A stretch of DNA of 64,000 bases from JAFGUF01 sp040883315 (GTDB taxonomy: Bacteria; Bacillota; Clostridia; Christensenellales; UMGS416), in NCBI GenBank assembly GCA_040883315.1, contig JBFLKU010000007.1:60031-124030 (forward strand), read 5' to 3'. Shown piece after piece: positions 16,080 through 24,321 of this stretch. The position numbers and the translations under genes are program-made. Within the stretch, counting starts at the first letter, position 1, and every line of letters starts with the position of its first letter. Under the pieces are notes generated by a model. That model worked only from the letters and a program-made list of their open reading frames with translations, searched no databases and was not told the DNA's origin.

Positions 16080-16448
16080 CTATTTAAGTATTTTCAGCAA
16101 AATGAGAGCCGCAATGGCAATCCAAAGCAGTACTATGCCCACAGCAGCGGCGTAGCTTTTGGGCTTGTCCTCCATTTGCTTTGCCTGCTCTCTGCATTGC
16201 TCCAGCACATCATTGGGTATCATTCGAATGGCTATGTATATGCCCAAAGGCAGCAGAATGATATCGTCCAGCAGCCCCAAAACGGGTATGAAATCCGGTA
16301 TCAGGTCTATGGGACTGAGTGCATAGGCTACAATAAGCCCAGTCAGTATTTTGGCAAAGAGAGGCGTGCACGGATGCCGGCTGGCTAGATATAGCGCCAG
16401 CACGTTGCTTTTCAGCTCCTTTGCCTTGGTTTTTATTTTGTTTAGCAT
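16080..16448 (-). CDS. DUF1232 (YkvA-like) membrane protein
   Basis: 122 residues. The motif ALSPIDLIPDFIPVLGLLDD (about 42-61) is the diagnostic DUF1232 segment, which forms a re-entrant or amphipathic pair at the membrane. A second hydrophobic helix closes the C-terminus (about 100-121). The family is widespread in bacteria, and its cellular role is not established. The N-terminus is basic. It is monocistronic. Confidence 0.88.
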   Translation of the reverse strand: MLNKIKTKAKELKSNVLALYLASRHPCTPLFAKILTGLIVAYALSPIDLIPDFIPVLGLLDDIILLPLGIYIAIRMIPNDVLEQCREQAKQMEDKPKSYAAAVGIVLLWIAIAALILLKILK

Positions 16449-16507
16449 AGTTTATCCTTTGCAGATAATTATACAGCACTTGCACTGAATAATGAAGTAA
16501 TCTAATT

Positions 16508-16923
16508 AATACTTTTTTGTTATTTGCAGCAATAGGATAAATTCGCATAAAAAAAGCAACTGCCAAAAAGTGTATCGGCGAGCTGCTGATGTAGGATATA
16601 TACAGAAAGAAATATTTCCCAAAGGGGCATTGGATGAAAGACAAGCAGATTACTCAACACTTTTTTCTCGATACTTTTTTGTTATTTGCAGCAATGGGAA
16701 AAATCTGCATAAAAAAAGCAACTGTCAAAAAGTGTATCGGCAAGCTGCTGATGTAGGATATATAGCAGAAAGAAATATCCCCCAAAGGGGCATTGGATGA
16801 AAGACAAGTAGATTACTCAACACTTTTTTCTCGATACTTTTTTGTTATTTGCAGCAATAGGATAAATTCGCATAAAAAAAGCAACTGCCAAAAAGTGTAT
16901 CGGAGAGCTGCTGATGTAGGATA
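16508..16923. repeat. 162/163-bp tandem repeat, two full copies and one partial
   Basis: Units begin at 16511, 16673 and 16836 (periods 162 and 163); the third stops after about 88 bases. The copies are more than 90% alike. Each holds a minus-strand hairpin made from GCAGCTCGCC and GGCAGTTGC followed by TTTTTTT, which looks like an intrinsic terminator. In the two full units a weak minus-strand promoter (TTGAGT, 17 bases, TCCAAT) lies upstream of the hairpin. Short frames in the repeat, such as 16570-16800, have no ribosome site and are not called. The unit may be a tandem small-RNA gene. It fills the 517-base gap between the two neighbouring genes. Confidence 0.7.
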
Positions 16924-16929
16924 GATAAC

Positions 16930-16963
16930 GGCAAAAAATAGTCCCAACAAGGTGGGACTGTTT
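16930..16963 (-). terminator. Terminator of the 16966-17618 gene pair
   Basis: AGTCCCA and TGGGACT form the stem with a 6-base loop. T runs are present on both strands, so it may act in both directions. Confidence 0.7.
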
Positions 16964-16965
16964 TT

Positions 16966-17322
16966 TTATAGGTCTTCTGCCATCATTTTTTTCATTTCTT
17001 TGTCTTTTGTGGTGGGGTGACTATTTTTGTAGGCTGCCCTGCACACAAAATATATTATCAGGCTGATGATAACGGGAGAATAGACAAAGCCGAGCTTCAA
17101 AGAAAGTGCCCATATGCCTACGCCGCCGTAGCTTTGCAAAAATCCGCCGAAGCCCTCGATATTTGTGAAGGCCTCCGATATATTGAATATCGCAAATATG
17201 CTTAGCAATATAAAAAGCCCTGCGGGGATAATCAGCCCAAGCCATTTTGATTTTTTAAGAGATAGAAAAATCTCCAGTGCCAGCAGCACTATTAATACTA
17301 CAACGAATAAAGTTATGCTCAT
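16966..17322 (-). CDS. Small three-helix membrane protein
   Basis: 118 residues with hydrophobic helices at about 3-20, 27-47 and 72-96, a positive KKSK loop and a charged tail (KDKEMKKMMAEDL). The family is not recognised. Its start overlaps the stop of the DUF2089-like gene by four bases (ATGA), so it is co-translated with that regulator. Pairs of a DUF2089 helix-turn-helix protein and a small membrane protein occur in other Firmicutes, and the regulator may control the membrane protein. No activity can be assigned. Confidence 0.7.
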   Translation of the reverse strand: MSITLFVVVLIVLLALEIFLSLKKSKWLGLIIPAGLFILLSIFAIFNISEAFTNIEGFGGFLQSYGGVGIWALSLKLGFVYSPVIISLIIYFVCRAAYKNSHPTTKDKEMKKMMAEDL

Positions 17323-17618
17323 AATGTGTTCTCTTCCTTGCCTTTCTTGTATGCACCGATAATTACCTTTGCTGTGTCCAGCTCCACTTTTTCGTCTATT
17401 GCCAGCCGCTTTATCAGGCTGATAAATTCGTCTTCATCGGATTTTTCATTCAGCTGAATTTTCTGTATCAGCTTGTCCAGCCTCAGCCGCACAGTGGGGT
17501 AGGATACATCGTATATTTTGGCTATTTCCTTCAGAGAGCCTGATGCCAGAATGAATTTCTTGATGAAATTGATGTCTTCTGTGTCCAGCTCTGCCAGCCA
17601 GCTATTTTCATATGCCAT
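17319..17618 (-). CDS. DUF2089-like helix-turn-helix regulator
   Basis: 99 residues from the ATG at 17618. This start is preferred because GGAGAG lies 7 bases upstream; a longer frame to 17723 has an AT-rich, unlikely extension. The segment LDTEDINFIKKFILASGSLKEIAKIYDVSYPTVRLRLDKL contains the helix-turn-helix, of which residues about 25-47 contact DNA. This is the DUF2089 pattern: a short N-terminal acidic piece, then a sigma-like HTH. The C-terminal 50 residues are charged helices. It forms an operon with the membrane protein at 16966. Confidence 0.8.
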   Translation of the reverse strand: MAYENSWLAELDTEDINFIKKFILASGSLKEIAKIYDVSYPTVRLRLDKLIQKIQLNEKSDEDEFISLIKRLAIDEKVELDTAKVIIGAYKKGKEENTL

Positions 17619-17896
17619 AAAAATCTCTCCTTTACACTGCCAATTATAAATAATATTTAGAGCAATGTCAATAAAAATATTAATAAAATTAAAATATAGT
17701 TTAATATAATTAAAGTGTGACATGGTTTATTGATAGGTATATTAAAAAAAGAGAGTAAATATATGACAAAAATAGGGTGGAGATTTCGTTTGTTACATTT
17801 TTCTAAAAAATAAATACAATCTTTGCATTTTTTCTGTGTTTATATTATTATATTACTATACAAATGAATAGGGAAATTTATTTTTCGGGAGATTTT

Positions 17897-18361
17897 ATGG
17901 TTACTTTGGAAAGCATGGCAAAAGAGGATTTAATAAATCTGAATGTTAAAGCTGACAGCAAAAAAATAGCAATTGATGTACTTGCTGACATGATGCGTTC
18001 AAAGGGCATTGTGGCTGATACTACAGAGTTCACCAAATCGGTGCTGCTTAGCGAGCTGGAATCCACCATAAACAAAGGAAACGGAGTGGCACTATCCAGA
18101 GGCAAATGCTCCGCAGTATCCAGCGCAGCCATAGCCATTGGCAGGCTGACAAAAAGCATCTCTTGGGAAGACTATGGCGAGCCTGTGGATATTATCGTGC
18201 TGGCTGCCGTGCCGGAAGATGACATAGACTTTGAAAGGCTGGATTTGATGGGGCTGATTTCCGAAATGCTGGAGAGCATTACTGTGGTATCTGATTTGTA
18301 CAATATTCAAACCCCCGGAGAAATGCGCGACGCTATGGTGGGGCATATAAATGAATTTTAG
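17897..18361 (+). CDS. PTS EIIA (fructose/nitrogen type)-like protein without the phosphorylatable histidine
   Basis: 154 residues from the ATG at 17897, which has CGGGAGA 5-10 bases upstream; the ATG at 17864 has no site. The fold follows PTS_EIIA_2 throughout: an N-terminal helix, then ESTINKGNGVALSRGK where active enzymes read sTGIGxGiAiPHgk, and later DIDFERLDLMGLISEML where they read HLxlLaxla. Both active-site histidines are replaced, by Arg (SR for PH) and by Arg/Leu. It therefore cannot take a phosphate from HPr in the normal way. A purely regulatory or ligand-binding role is the likely outcome. It stands alone, with no EIIB or EIIC gene nearby. Confidence 0.8.
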   Translation: MVTLESMAKEDLINLNVKADSKKIAIDVLADMMRSKGIVADTTEFTKSVLLSELESTINKGNGVALSRGKCSAVSSAAIAIGRLTKSISWEDYGEPVDIIVLAAVPEDDIDFERLDLMGLISEMLESITVVSDLYNIQTPGEMRDAMVGHINEF

Positions 18362-18390
18362 CTGAGAAAATGATTTAATATATAAATACC

Positions 18391-18415
18391 AAACCGTCAT
18401 ATGGCGGTTTTTTTG
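18391..18415 (+). terminator. Intrinsic terminator of the EIIA-like gene
   Basis: An AAACCGTCAT / ATGGCGGTTT stem (with G-T pairs) is followed by a run of seven T. Confidence 0.8.
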
Positions 18416-18419
18416 TTTT

Positions 18420-18462
18420 ATGGGCTCTGCCTAGACCCGCCTAAGGGATGCAACCCTTAGGT
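18420..18462 (-). repeat. Interspersed double-hairpin repeat, diverged
   Basis: TGGGCTCTGCCTAGACCCG then CTAAGGGATGCAACCCTTAG: same order as the copy at 12119, with a weakened first hairpin and a good second one. It overlaps the last codons of the STAND gene, which ends at 18457. Confidence 0.65.
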
Positions 18463-21400
18463 ATCTCGACTATCTTGTTCAGTTTCAGCTTGTGCTTTTT
18501 CATATGCTTCTTTTTCTTTATATAATATTTCTATATTATTATAGGTTGATGCAGTATAAGGATGTTCTGCTCCTAATACAACTTTAACTATATTAAGAGC
18601 TTTATCATAATAGGGTAGTGCCGTATCATAGTCTCCTTTGTCTTGATATACTCCTGCTATATTATTATAGGTAGCGGCTGTATCAGGATGTTCTGCTCCT
18701 AATACAACTTTAACTATATTAAGAGCTTTATCATAATAGCGTAGTGCCTTATCATAGTCTCCTTTGTCTTTATATACTCCTGCTATATTATTATATGAAG
18801 TGGCTGTACTAGGGTGCTCTTTGCCCAGTACTTTTTCTTTTGCTTTAAGAGCTTTATCATAATAGCTTAGAGCCGTATCATAGTCTCCTTTGGCTTGATA
18901 TACTACTGCTATATTATTATAGGTAATCGCTGTACTAGGATGCTCTTTGCCTAATACTTTTTCGCTTATTTCAAGATCTTTATCATAATAGCGTAGTGCC
19001 TTATCATAGTCTCCTTTGGCTTTATATACTCCTGCTATATTATTATAGGTAATGGCAGTATCAGGATGCTCTTTGCCTAATACTTTTTCGCTTATTTCAA
19101 GAGCTTTATCATAATAGATTAGTGCCTTATCATAGTCTTCTTTGGCGTGATATACTAATGCTATATTATTATAGATAGTGGCTGTATCAGGATGCTCTTT
19201 GCCTAATACTTTTTCGCTTATTTCAAGAGCTTTATCATAATAGCGTAGGGCCTTATCATAGTCTCCTTTGGCTTGATATACTCCTGCTATATTATTATAG
19301 GTAGTGGCTGTACTAGGATGGTCTTTGCCTAATACTTTTTCTCTTATTTCAAGAGCTTTATCATAATAGCGTAGTGCCTTATCATAGTCTCCTTTGGCTT
19401 GATATACTACTGCTATATTATTATAGGTAGCGGATGTATCAGGATGCTCTTTGCCTGATACTTTTTCTCTTATTTCAAGAGCTTTATGATAATAGATTAG
19501 TGCCTTATCATAGTCTCCTTTGGCTTGATATACTCCTGCTAAATTATTATAGGTAGTGGCTGTATCAGGATGCTCTTTGCCTAATACTATTTCGCTTATT
19601 TCAAGAGCTTTATCAAAATAGCGTAGTGCCGTATCATAGTCTCCTTTGGCTTGATATACTCCTGCTATATTATTATAGGTAGTGGCTGTATTAGGATGCT
19701 CTTTGCCTAATACTTTTTCTTTTATTTCAAGTGCTAAATTATAGTGTTTTAGTGATTGAGAATATTCGCCAATGTCATCATATACAGATGCTATCATAAA
19801 ATTCAGATAAGCAACGTCTTCTTCTTTTAAGCCGCTGAAATATTCGCTTATACTTATGCAAAATGGCATATACTCTGCTTTATATCTATTGGGGTCATCT
19901 TCTTCTAAATTAATTTCTTCGGCTAAAGCATATATCAGATGCTTGCATTCGCTGATATCTATTTCATTTTCAAATTCCATTCTTAGTGTTTCGCTTATAA
20001 CACTGTGCATAGATATATAGTTTTTTTCACATTTTAGCCAGCCGGATTTTGTCAGTGCACTTAATGCATTGCTATATTTGTCTTTATCATCCAACCATTT
20101 GCTCATTTTTGCAAAAGGCACAGGCATAGAGGGCAGTATGCATATGTTTTTTAGGACATGAATTTCATCATCATCATCTTTTATTTTGGATATATCAAAT
20201 AGTGTAAGCAGCCGCTTTCGGAATTCATCCTCATTTATGTCCTGATGGGAAGACACGATATCTTTTAAATTAAAACCGTTGGCTTTAAGTTCATCATAAA
20301 GCTGTGCTAGTGTTTCATATTTTGATGGGCTGTCGTATAGTCTTGCCAGAAGCTCTATTACAAGGGTATGTTTTCCTGCACGCCTTACTAAATCGGTTAG
20401 CGTTTTTTCATCTTTGATTTCTCTGTTTTTGCAGTAGAATTTAAAAATATCACAGCATGTTTTTTCATCGATTAAATCCAGATAATAATTCTTCGTATTA
20501 GAAGTTAATATATTATGATTTTTTCGGCTGGTAATTATTACTTTGCAGTTTAGCCTCCTCAGCAGGTCTATGTCTTGCGTCTCAAAGTCTTCAAGATTGT
20601 CAAATACTAATAAATATCTATAGTCAAGCCTCATAAGAAATTGTTTGACATTTTCTATTTTTTCTTCTTGGGTCATTTCTTTGCTGGGCTTTGCAATCAT
20701 TTTGATGCCGTCGTTTAGCCCTTGGTTGCATTTAAACCAATATATATGGTCTCTTTCTGTAATATTGCTGTCGCAGATTTTGGCACTCAGCTCTGTTTTG
20801 CCAACGCCGCCCCAGCCATTTACTATTACAATATGCTGATAGGAATGCAGATAGCCAATTACTTCTTTTATATCTCGTTCTCTGCCAAATAGCTTTTTGA
20901 ATGTTTTGTATGGCGGAGCAACAGCGTCTTGTATCATGTTTGCAGCTTTGATTTCCGCTATGGCTTTGGTGTTTGCATCTATTTGCTCTTGTAGGTCTTC
21001 CTTCACTTGCGCAATTACAGCTTCTATGTAATTTAAGCGCTCATTTATTATATCGATATTTATCAAACTGATATCGTTATCGTTCTTTTCGATTGATATC
21101 CGGCTAAGAAATTCTCTTTCAAAATCCAAAATAATTTTTCTATTATCCAGCGATTGCGCATCTTCTTTTTGGTTTATCAGCTCTGTAGCCACATCTATAA
21201 ATTCATCAGTCGATATTTTTCTTTTTTTGCCGCTGTCCTCAAATGCTTTTTGAATGTTTAATGAAACCGCGGTAAGTGCCTTTTCATATTCTTGTGCTTG
21301 GCTGCTGTCTTTCAGGTTTTCATATGTATTTTGTATAGCCTTAATAATTTGATTCTTTTTTAGATTGCTTTTGAATATGCCTGATTCAGAGAAAATATCA

Positions 21401-21534
21401 TAAACAGAGGGTAGAATGATTCCTGCGATAGACAAAGTAGCATAAACAGGAAGCAGCCCAAATAAAGACAGAGCACCGCCTACTACAATGGATGTGATTT
21501 TTAATGTTTTTGTGATATTGCTTTTATCTACCAT
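18457..21534 (-). CDS. STAND NTPase (NB-ARC-like) with membrane-proximal N-terminus and TPR repeats
   Basis: 1025 residues. Residues about 7-48 hold one or two membrane helices. A helical, partly coiled-coil region follows to about 215. The nucleotide-binding domain has Walker A NGWGGVGKTELS near 240 and Walker B RYLLVFDNLED near 310, then CKVIITSRK as sensor 1, all typical of NB-ARC/AP-ATPase STAND proteins. From about 580 on there are ten full 42-residue TPR units of the kinesin-light-chain kind (YNNIAGVYQAKGDYDKAL and relatives) plus a partial one. STAND proteins oligomerise when their repeat domain senses a ligand, and many act in phage defence or signalling. The gene is monocistronic and more AT-rich than the left flank. 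Confidence 0.85.
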   Translation of the reverse strand: MVDKSNITKTLKITSIVVGGALSLFGLLPVYATLSIAGIILPSVYDIFSESGIFKSNLKKNQIIKAIQNTYENLKDSSQAQEYEKALTAVSLNIQKAFEDSGKKRKISTDEFIDVATELINQKEDAQSLDNRKIILDFEREFLSRISIEKNDNDISLINIDIINERLNYIEAVIAQVKEDLQEQIDANTKAIAEIKAANMIQDAVAPPYKTFKKLFGRERDIKEVIGYLHSYQHIVIVNGWGGVGKTELSAKICDSNITERDHIYWFKCNQGLNDGIKMIAKPSKEMTQEEKIENVKQFLMRLDYRYLLVFDNLEDFETQDIDLLRRLNCKVIITSRKNHNILTSNTKNYYLDLIDEKTCCDIFKFYCKNREIKDEKTLTDLVRRAGKHTLVIELLARLYDSPSKYETLAQLYDELKANGFNLKDIVSSHQDINEDEFRKRLLTLFDISKIKDDDDEIHVLKNICILPSMPVPFAKMSKWLDDKDKYSNALSALTKSGWLKCEKNYISMHSVISETLRMEFENEIDISECKHLIYALAEEINLEEDDPNRYKAEYMPFCISISEYFSGLKEEDVAYLNFMIASVYDDIGEYSQSLKHYNLALEIKEKVLGKEHPNTATTYNNIAGVYQAKGDYDTALRYFDKALEISEIVLGKEHPDTATTYNNLAGVYQAKGDYDKALIYYHKALEIREKVSGKEHPDTSATYNNIAVVYQAKGDYDKALRYYDKALEIREKVLGKDHPSTATTYNNIAGVYQAKGDYDKALRYYDKALEISEKVLGKEHPDTATIYNNIALVYHAKEDYDKALIYYDKALEISEKVLGKEHPDTAITYNNIAGVYKAKGDYDKALRYYDKDLEISEKVLGKEHPSTAITYNNIAVVYQAKGDYDTALSYYDKALKAKEKVLGKEHPSTATSYNNIAGVYKDKGDYDKALRYYDKALNIVKVVLGAEHPDTAATYNNIAGVYQDKGDYDTALPYYDKALNIVKVVLGAEHPYTASTYNNIEILYKEKEAYEKAQAETEQDSRDT
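18535..19740 (-). repeat. Nearly identical 126-bp tandem repeats encoding TPR units
   Basis: About nine to ten in-frame 126-bp units inside the STAND gene keep long identical stretches even at silent positions (for example the block that reads TTTATCATAATAGCGTAGTGCC on the plus strand). High nucleotide identity indicates recent duplication or gene conversion, so the unit number is expected to vary between strains. Confidence 0.85.
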
Positions 21535-21639
21535 CGCGCTTCCTCGCTTTACGGTATTATACCATGCCAGTAAATATATGTCATTAGTTCAACAGACGCA
21601 AAAATAAATTTATTAGCAAAAAAATATGCAAACACATGA

Positions 21640-21745
21640 TATAATTATTAGACTAAACACAGCAATAGGAAGAGAGCTATTATAAAAAGAGAAGATTTAC
21701 ATAGCTATATGCAGCTAATGAGTGCTGTATATAGCTTTATTTATA
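21640..21745 (+). ncRNA. Candidate short transcript with strong 3' hairpin
   Basis: The 360 bases between the STAND gene and the next gene hold no protein gene. A perfect TATAAT at 21640-21645 lacks a clear -35. About 60 bases later the arms AGCTATATGCAGC (21703-21715) and GCTGTATATAGCT (21724-21736) form a 13-pair hairpin with one G-T pair, followed by TTTATTTATA. This could be a short RNA or an attenuator ahead of the gene at 21895. No known RNA family is recognised. Confidence 0.35.
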
Positions 21746-21894
21746 TATAATATTTTTTAATTTGCAAAATATATGAAATATTCTCCATAGTATGATAAAA
21801 TACATATGATTGAATAATATTCAGCATTGTTTTGAATGAAATTAGTTTAGAGAATATCTCTAAAGAAAATAAAATTCAAAGGAGAAGTTTTGTA

Positions 21895-23535
21895 ATGGAG
21901 TATGCAAAAACTAACGATGCATTGGGTACAGCCAACCGGGGGAATGCAGCCCCGTCTGGTTTGTGCACCCTGTGCAGGGCAAATTGCAGAGGCAACTGTG
22001 AGACGTTTGCTGCATGTATGCAGGGCAGGAAGATTCTATATCCACGGGATTTTGGTGCCGTTACAGCAGGAAGCAAGAACATTAACGAGCTGGGAGTCAG
22101 CTACGACACAGTGAGAATTGAGGGATACAACTACGGTGCATATGGGCTGCCAAGCGGAATATCCGACAGTGCAGACGATGACATTTTTCCTAATGTAGAC
22201 ATATCCACATCATTTGGCAGCAGCGTGAAAACAAATGCAAAAGTTCCACTAATGACAGGTGCACTAGGCTCCACTTTCATCGCAGCAAAGTATTGGGATT
22301 CGTTTGCTATAGGTGCAGCACTAGTAGGGTATCCCATTGTTATAGGTGAGAATGTAGTAGGCGTGGACAAAGAGGCTGTTATAGAAAACGGCAAAATTTT
22401 GAAAGCCCCCGAGATGGACAGACGCATCAACACATATTTGAAGTATTATGATGGAAAAAACGGTGCGATAATTGTGCAGCTGAATGTAGAGGACACCAGA
22501 AATGGCGTGGCGGAATACATTATTGAAAAATTCGGCGACAAAGTAATAATCGAGCTGAAGTGGGGACAAGGAGCCAAAGACATAGGCGGCGAAATTCAGG
22601 TAAACAGCCTGGAATATGCACAGTTTTTGAGCGACAGGGGATATGTAGTGGATCCAGACCCAAACAAACCTGAAGTGCAGGAAGGATTCAAGCATGGAGC
22701 TATCAAATCATTTGCCAGGCACAGCCGTCTGGGATACACAGACCTAAAATCCAGTGATGAAGTGAAGGAAAACTTCATGAAGGCTGTAGGCTATCTAAGA
22801 GGCTTGGGATATAAAAGAATAACACTTAAAACAGGTGCATATGGCATGGAAGCGCTGGCTATGTCTATAAAGTATGCGTCGGAGGCAAAGCTGGACCTGC
22901 TGACAATAGACGGCGCTGGCGGCGGAACAGGAATGAGCCCATGGAATATGATGGAGTCATGGGGTGTGCCATCCATATATCTGCATTCAAAAGCACGAGA
23001 ATATGCAGACATACTGGCTGCTAATGGTGAGCACGTAGTAGACATGGCCTTTGCAGGAGGATTGGCGCGAGAAGACCATATGTTTAAAGCACTGGCAATA
23101 GGTGCACCATATGTGAAACTGATATGCATGGGCAGAGCACTGATGATACCGGGATTTTTAGGATCAAATATCGAGGGTGTGCTTTTGCCGGAAAATAGAA
23201 TAGAGGTAAACGGAAATTGGGACAAGCTGCCAAAGACTGTGCTGGAAAATGGAGCATATGTAGAGGAGATATTTGCAGGCTACTACGATGTGAAAAAACT
23301 GGTGGGCGCAGACGAGATGAAAAACATTCCATATGGCGCGCTGGCAGCATGGACGCTTTCTGATAAACTCTCAGCAGGATTGCAGCAGCTGATGGCAGGT
23401 GCACGTAGATTTTCGCTGGGCGCAATATCCAGAGAGGATATAGTGGCAGCCAACAGAGAAACTGCAAAAGAATTGGGAATCACATTTATTACAGAGGCAA
23501 ATGACCAAAAGGCTAAAGATATAATGGCAAAATAG
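21895..23535 (+). CDS. FMN-binding glutamate-synthase-family protein
   Basis: 546 residues from the ATG at 21895, preceded by AAAGGAGA; the upstream start at 21832 has no site. The core (about 110-480) is the TIM barrel of the GltS central/FMN domain, with SRLGYTDLKSSDEV, RITLKTGAYG, LLTIDGAGGGTGMSP and AFAGGLAREDHMFKALAIGA as the FMN-phosphate and flavin contacts. A Cys cluster CTLCRANCRGNC lies at residues 24-35, which may bind an Fe-S cluster or zinc and is not in classical GltB. The glutaminase domain of true glutamate synthase is absent, so it probably acts as an oxidoreductase with another electron partner. It is monocistronic. Confidence 0.85.
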   Translation: MEYAKTNDALGTANRGNAAPSGLCTLCRANCRGNCETFAACMQGRKILYPRDFGAVTAGSKNINELGVSYDTVRIEGYNYGAYGLPSGISDSADDDIFPNVDISTSFGSSVKTNAKVPLMTGALGSTFIAAKYWDSFAIGAALVGYPIVIGENVVGVDKEAVIENGKILKAPEMDRRINTYLKYYDGKNGAIIVQLNVEDTRNGVAEYIIEKFGDKVIIELKWGQGAKDIGGEIQVNSLEYAQFLSDRGYVVDPDPNKPEVQEGFKHGAIKSFARHSRLGYTDLKSSDEVKENFMKAVGYLRGLGYKRITLKTGAYGMEALAMSIKYASEAKLDLLTIDGAGGGTGMSPWNMMESWGVPSIYLHSKAREYADILAANGEHVVDMAFAGGLAREDHMFKALAIGAPYVKLICMGRALMIPGFLGSNIEGVLLPENRIEVNGNWDKLPKTVLENGAYVEEIFAGYYDVKKLVGADEMKNIPYGALAAWTLSDKLSAGLQQLMAGARRFSLGAISREDIVAANRETAKELGITFITEANDQKAKDIMAK

Positions 23536-23562
23536 AGCGAATGATTTTACTTTGACTAAATA

Positions 23563-23592
23563 AATAGACGGCAGATTTGCCGTCTATTTTCA
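23563..23592 (+). terminator. Intrinsic terminator
   Basis: A perfect ATAGACGGCA / TGCCGTCTAT stem with a GATT loop is followed by TTTTC, 28 bases past the preceding stop. Confidence 0.8.
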
Positions 23593-23706
23593 TAAAGAAA
23601 TATTTTTATTATGTATATATCAATAAGGCTTTTGTAATAATTAACATTTTACAATGAAATTTACTAACTTATGATATAATAATGGCATTATAATTAAGGA
23701 GTACTT

Positions 23707-24243
23707 ATGCGGATATTTCCATACAAAGAATATATAATAGAAACGAGCATGCCAAAAGATGCAGCGGTGGAGAAACTGCTGCACCACACAAAAGCAAAGG
23801 GCAAATTTAGGCTGGCAAAAATGGATGAATATTTCATAGGCGAAGTGGCGGAGGAAGGGTTTGATTTGCTGCTTAGAATATTTTCCATAAACTACAATAG
23901 CAGATATTACAGACCTGTGATAAAAGGAAATATGGTTCAGAAAAATGATAGGACGGAAGTTCGATTTTCTGCTAGCGCTAGCTTTATGAGCAAGTTTATT
24001 GCGTTTTTGGTTGGGGCTATTTTTCTTGGCTCGGCTGCTACACAATACAGCGAAACGGACATTGTCTTGCTATTGCTGGGGTTTGGGGTATTTTCACTTT
24101 TGGTGAATATTGGTGCAATACATTTGTATTTTAAATTTTATATGAAAAGATGCATGAAGAGCATGGAGCTGATTTTCAAAGAAAACGATTCGCAAAACTA
24201 CAAAATATATGAAAGATCGCCAGAGGAGTATGGTCTAGAGTAA
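23707..24243 (+). CDS. Hypothetical membrane protein with two helices
   Basis: 178 residues. Residues 1-95 look like a soluble beta-rich domain (RIFPYKEYIIETS, then FRLAKMDEYFIGEV). Two membrane helices follow at about 97-115 and 121-142, then a basic tail. A good AAGGAGTA precedes the ATG. No family is recognised; the pattern is of a small membrane protein with a cytosolic N-domain. Monocistronic, with a terminator after it. Confidence 0.65.
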   Translation: MRIFPYKEYIIETSMPKDAAVEKLLHHTKAKGKFRLAKMDEYFIGEVAEEGFDLLLRIFSINYNSRYYRPVIKGNMVQKNDRTEVRFSASASFMSKFIAFLVGAIFLGSAATQYSETDIVLLLLGFGVFSLLVNIGAIHLYFKFYMKRCMKSMELIFKENDSQNYKIYERSPEEYGLE

Positions 24244-24292
24244 GGAGAGCATATGGGCAATGAGCCCTAATTATAATTATGTAGTACAAAAG

Positions 24293-24318
24293 AAGCACCT
24301 AATCGGTGCTTTTATATT
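24293..24318. terminator. Bidirectional terminator between converging genes
   Basis: AAGCACC / GGTGCTT stem with loop TAATC; T-rich tails are present on both strands. It serves the genes ending at 24243 and 24322. Confidence 0.75.
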
Positions 24319-24321
24319 TGT

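Noticed and set aside
16570..16800. 76-residue plus-strand frame in the 162-bp repeat
   Set aside because: It spans two repeat units, has no ribosome site and its peptide is simply the repeat translated.
18535..19740. Regular repeats that might look like a CRISPR array
   Set aside because: The period is 126 bp, there are no unique spacers of about 30 bp, and all units are in frame and encode TPR motifs.
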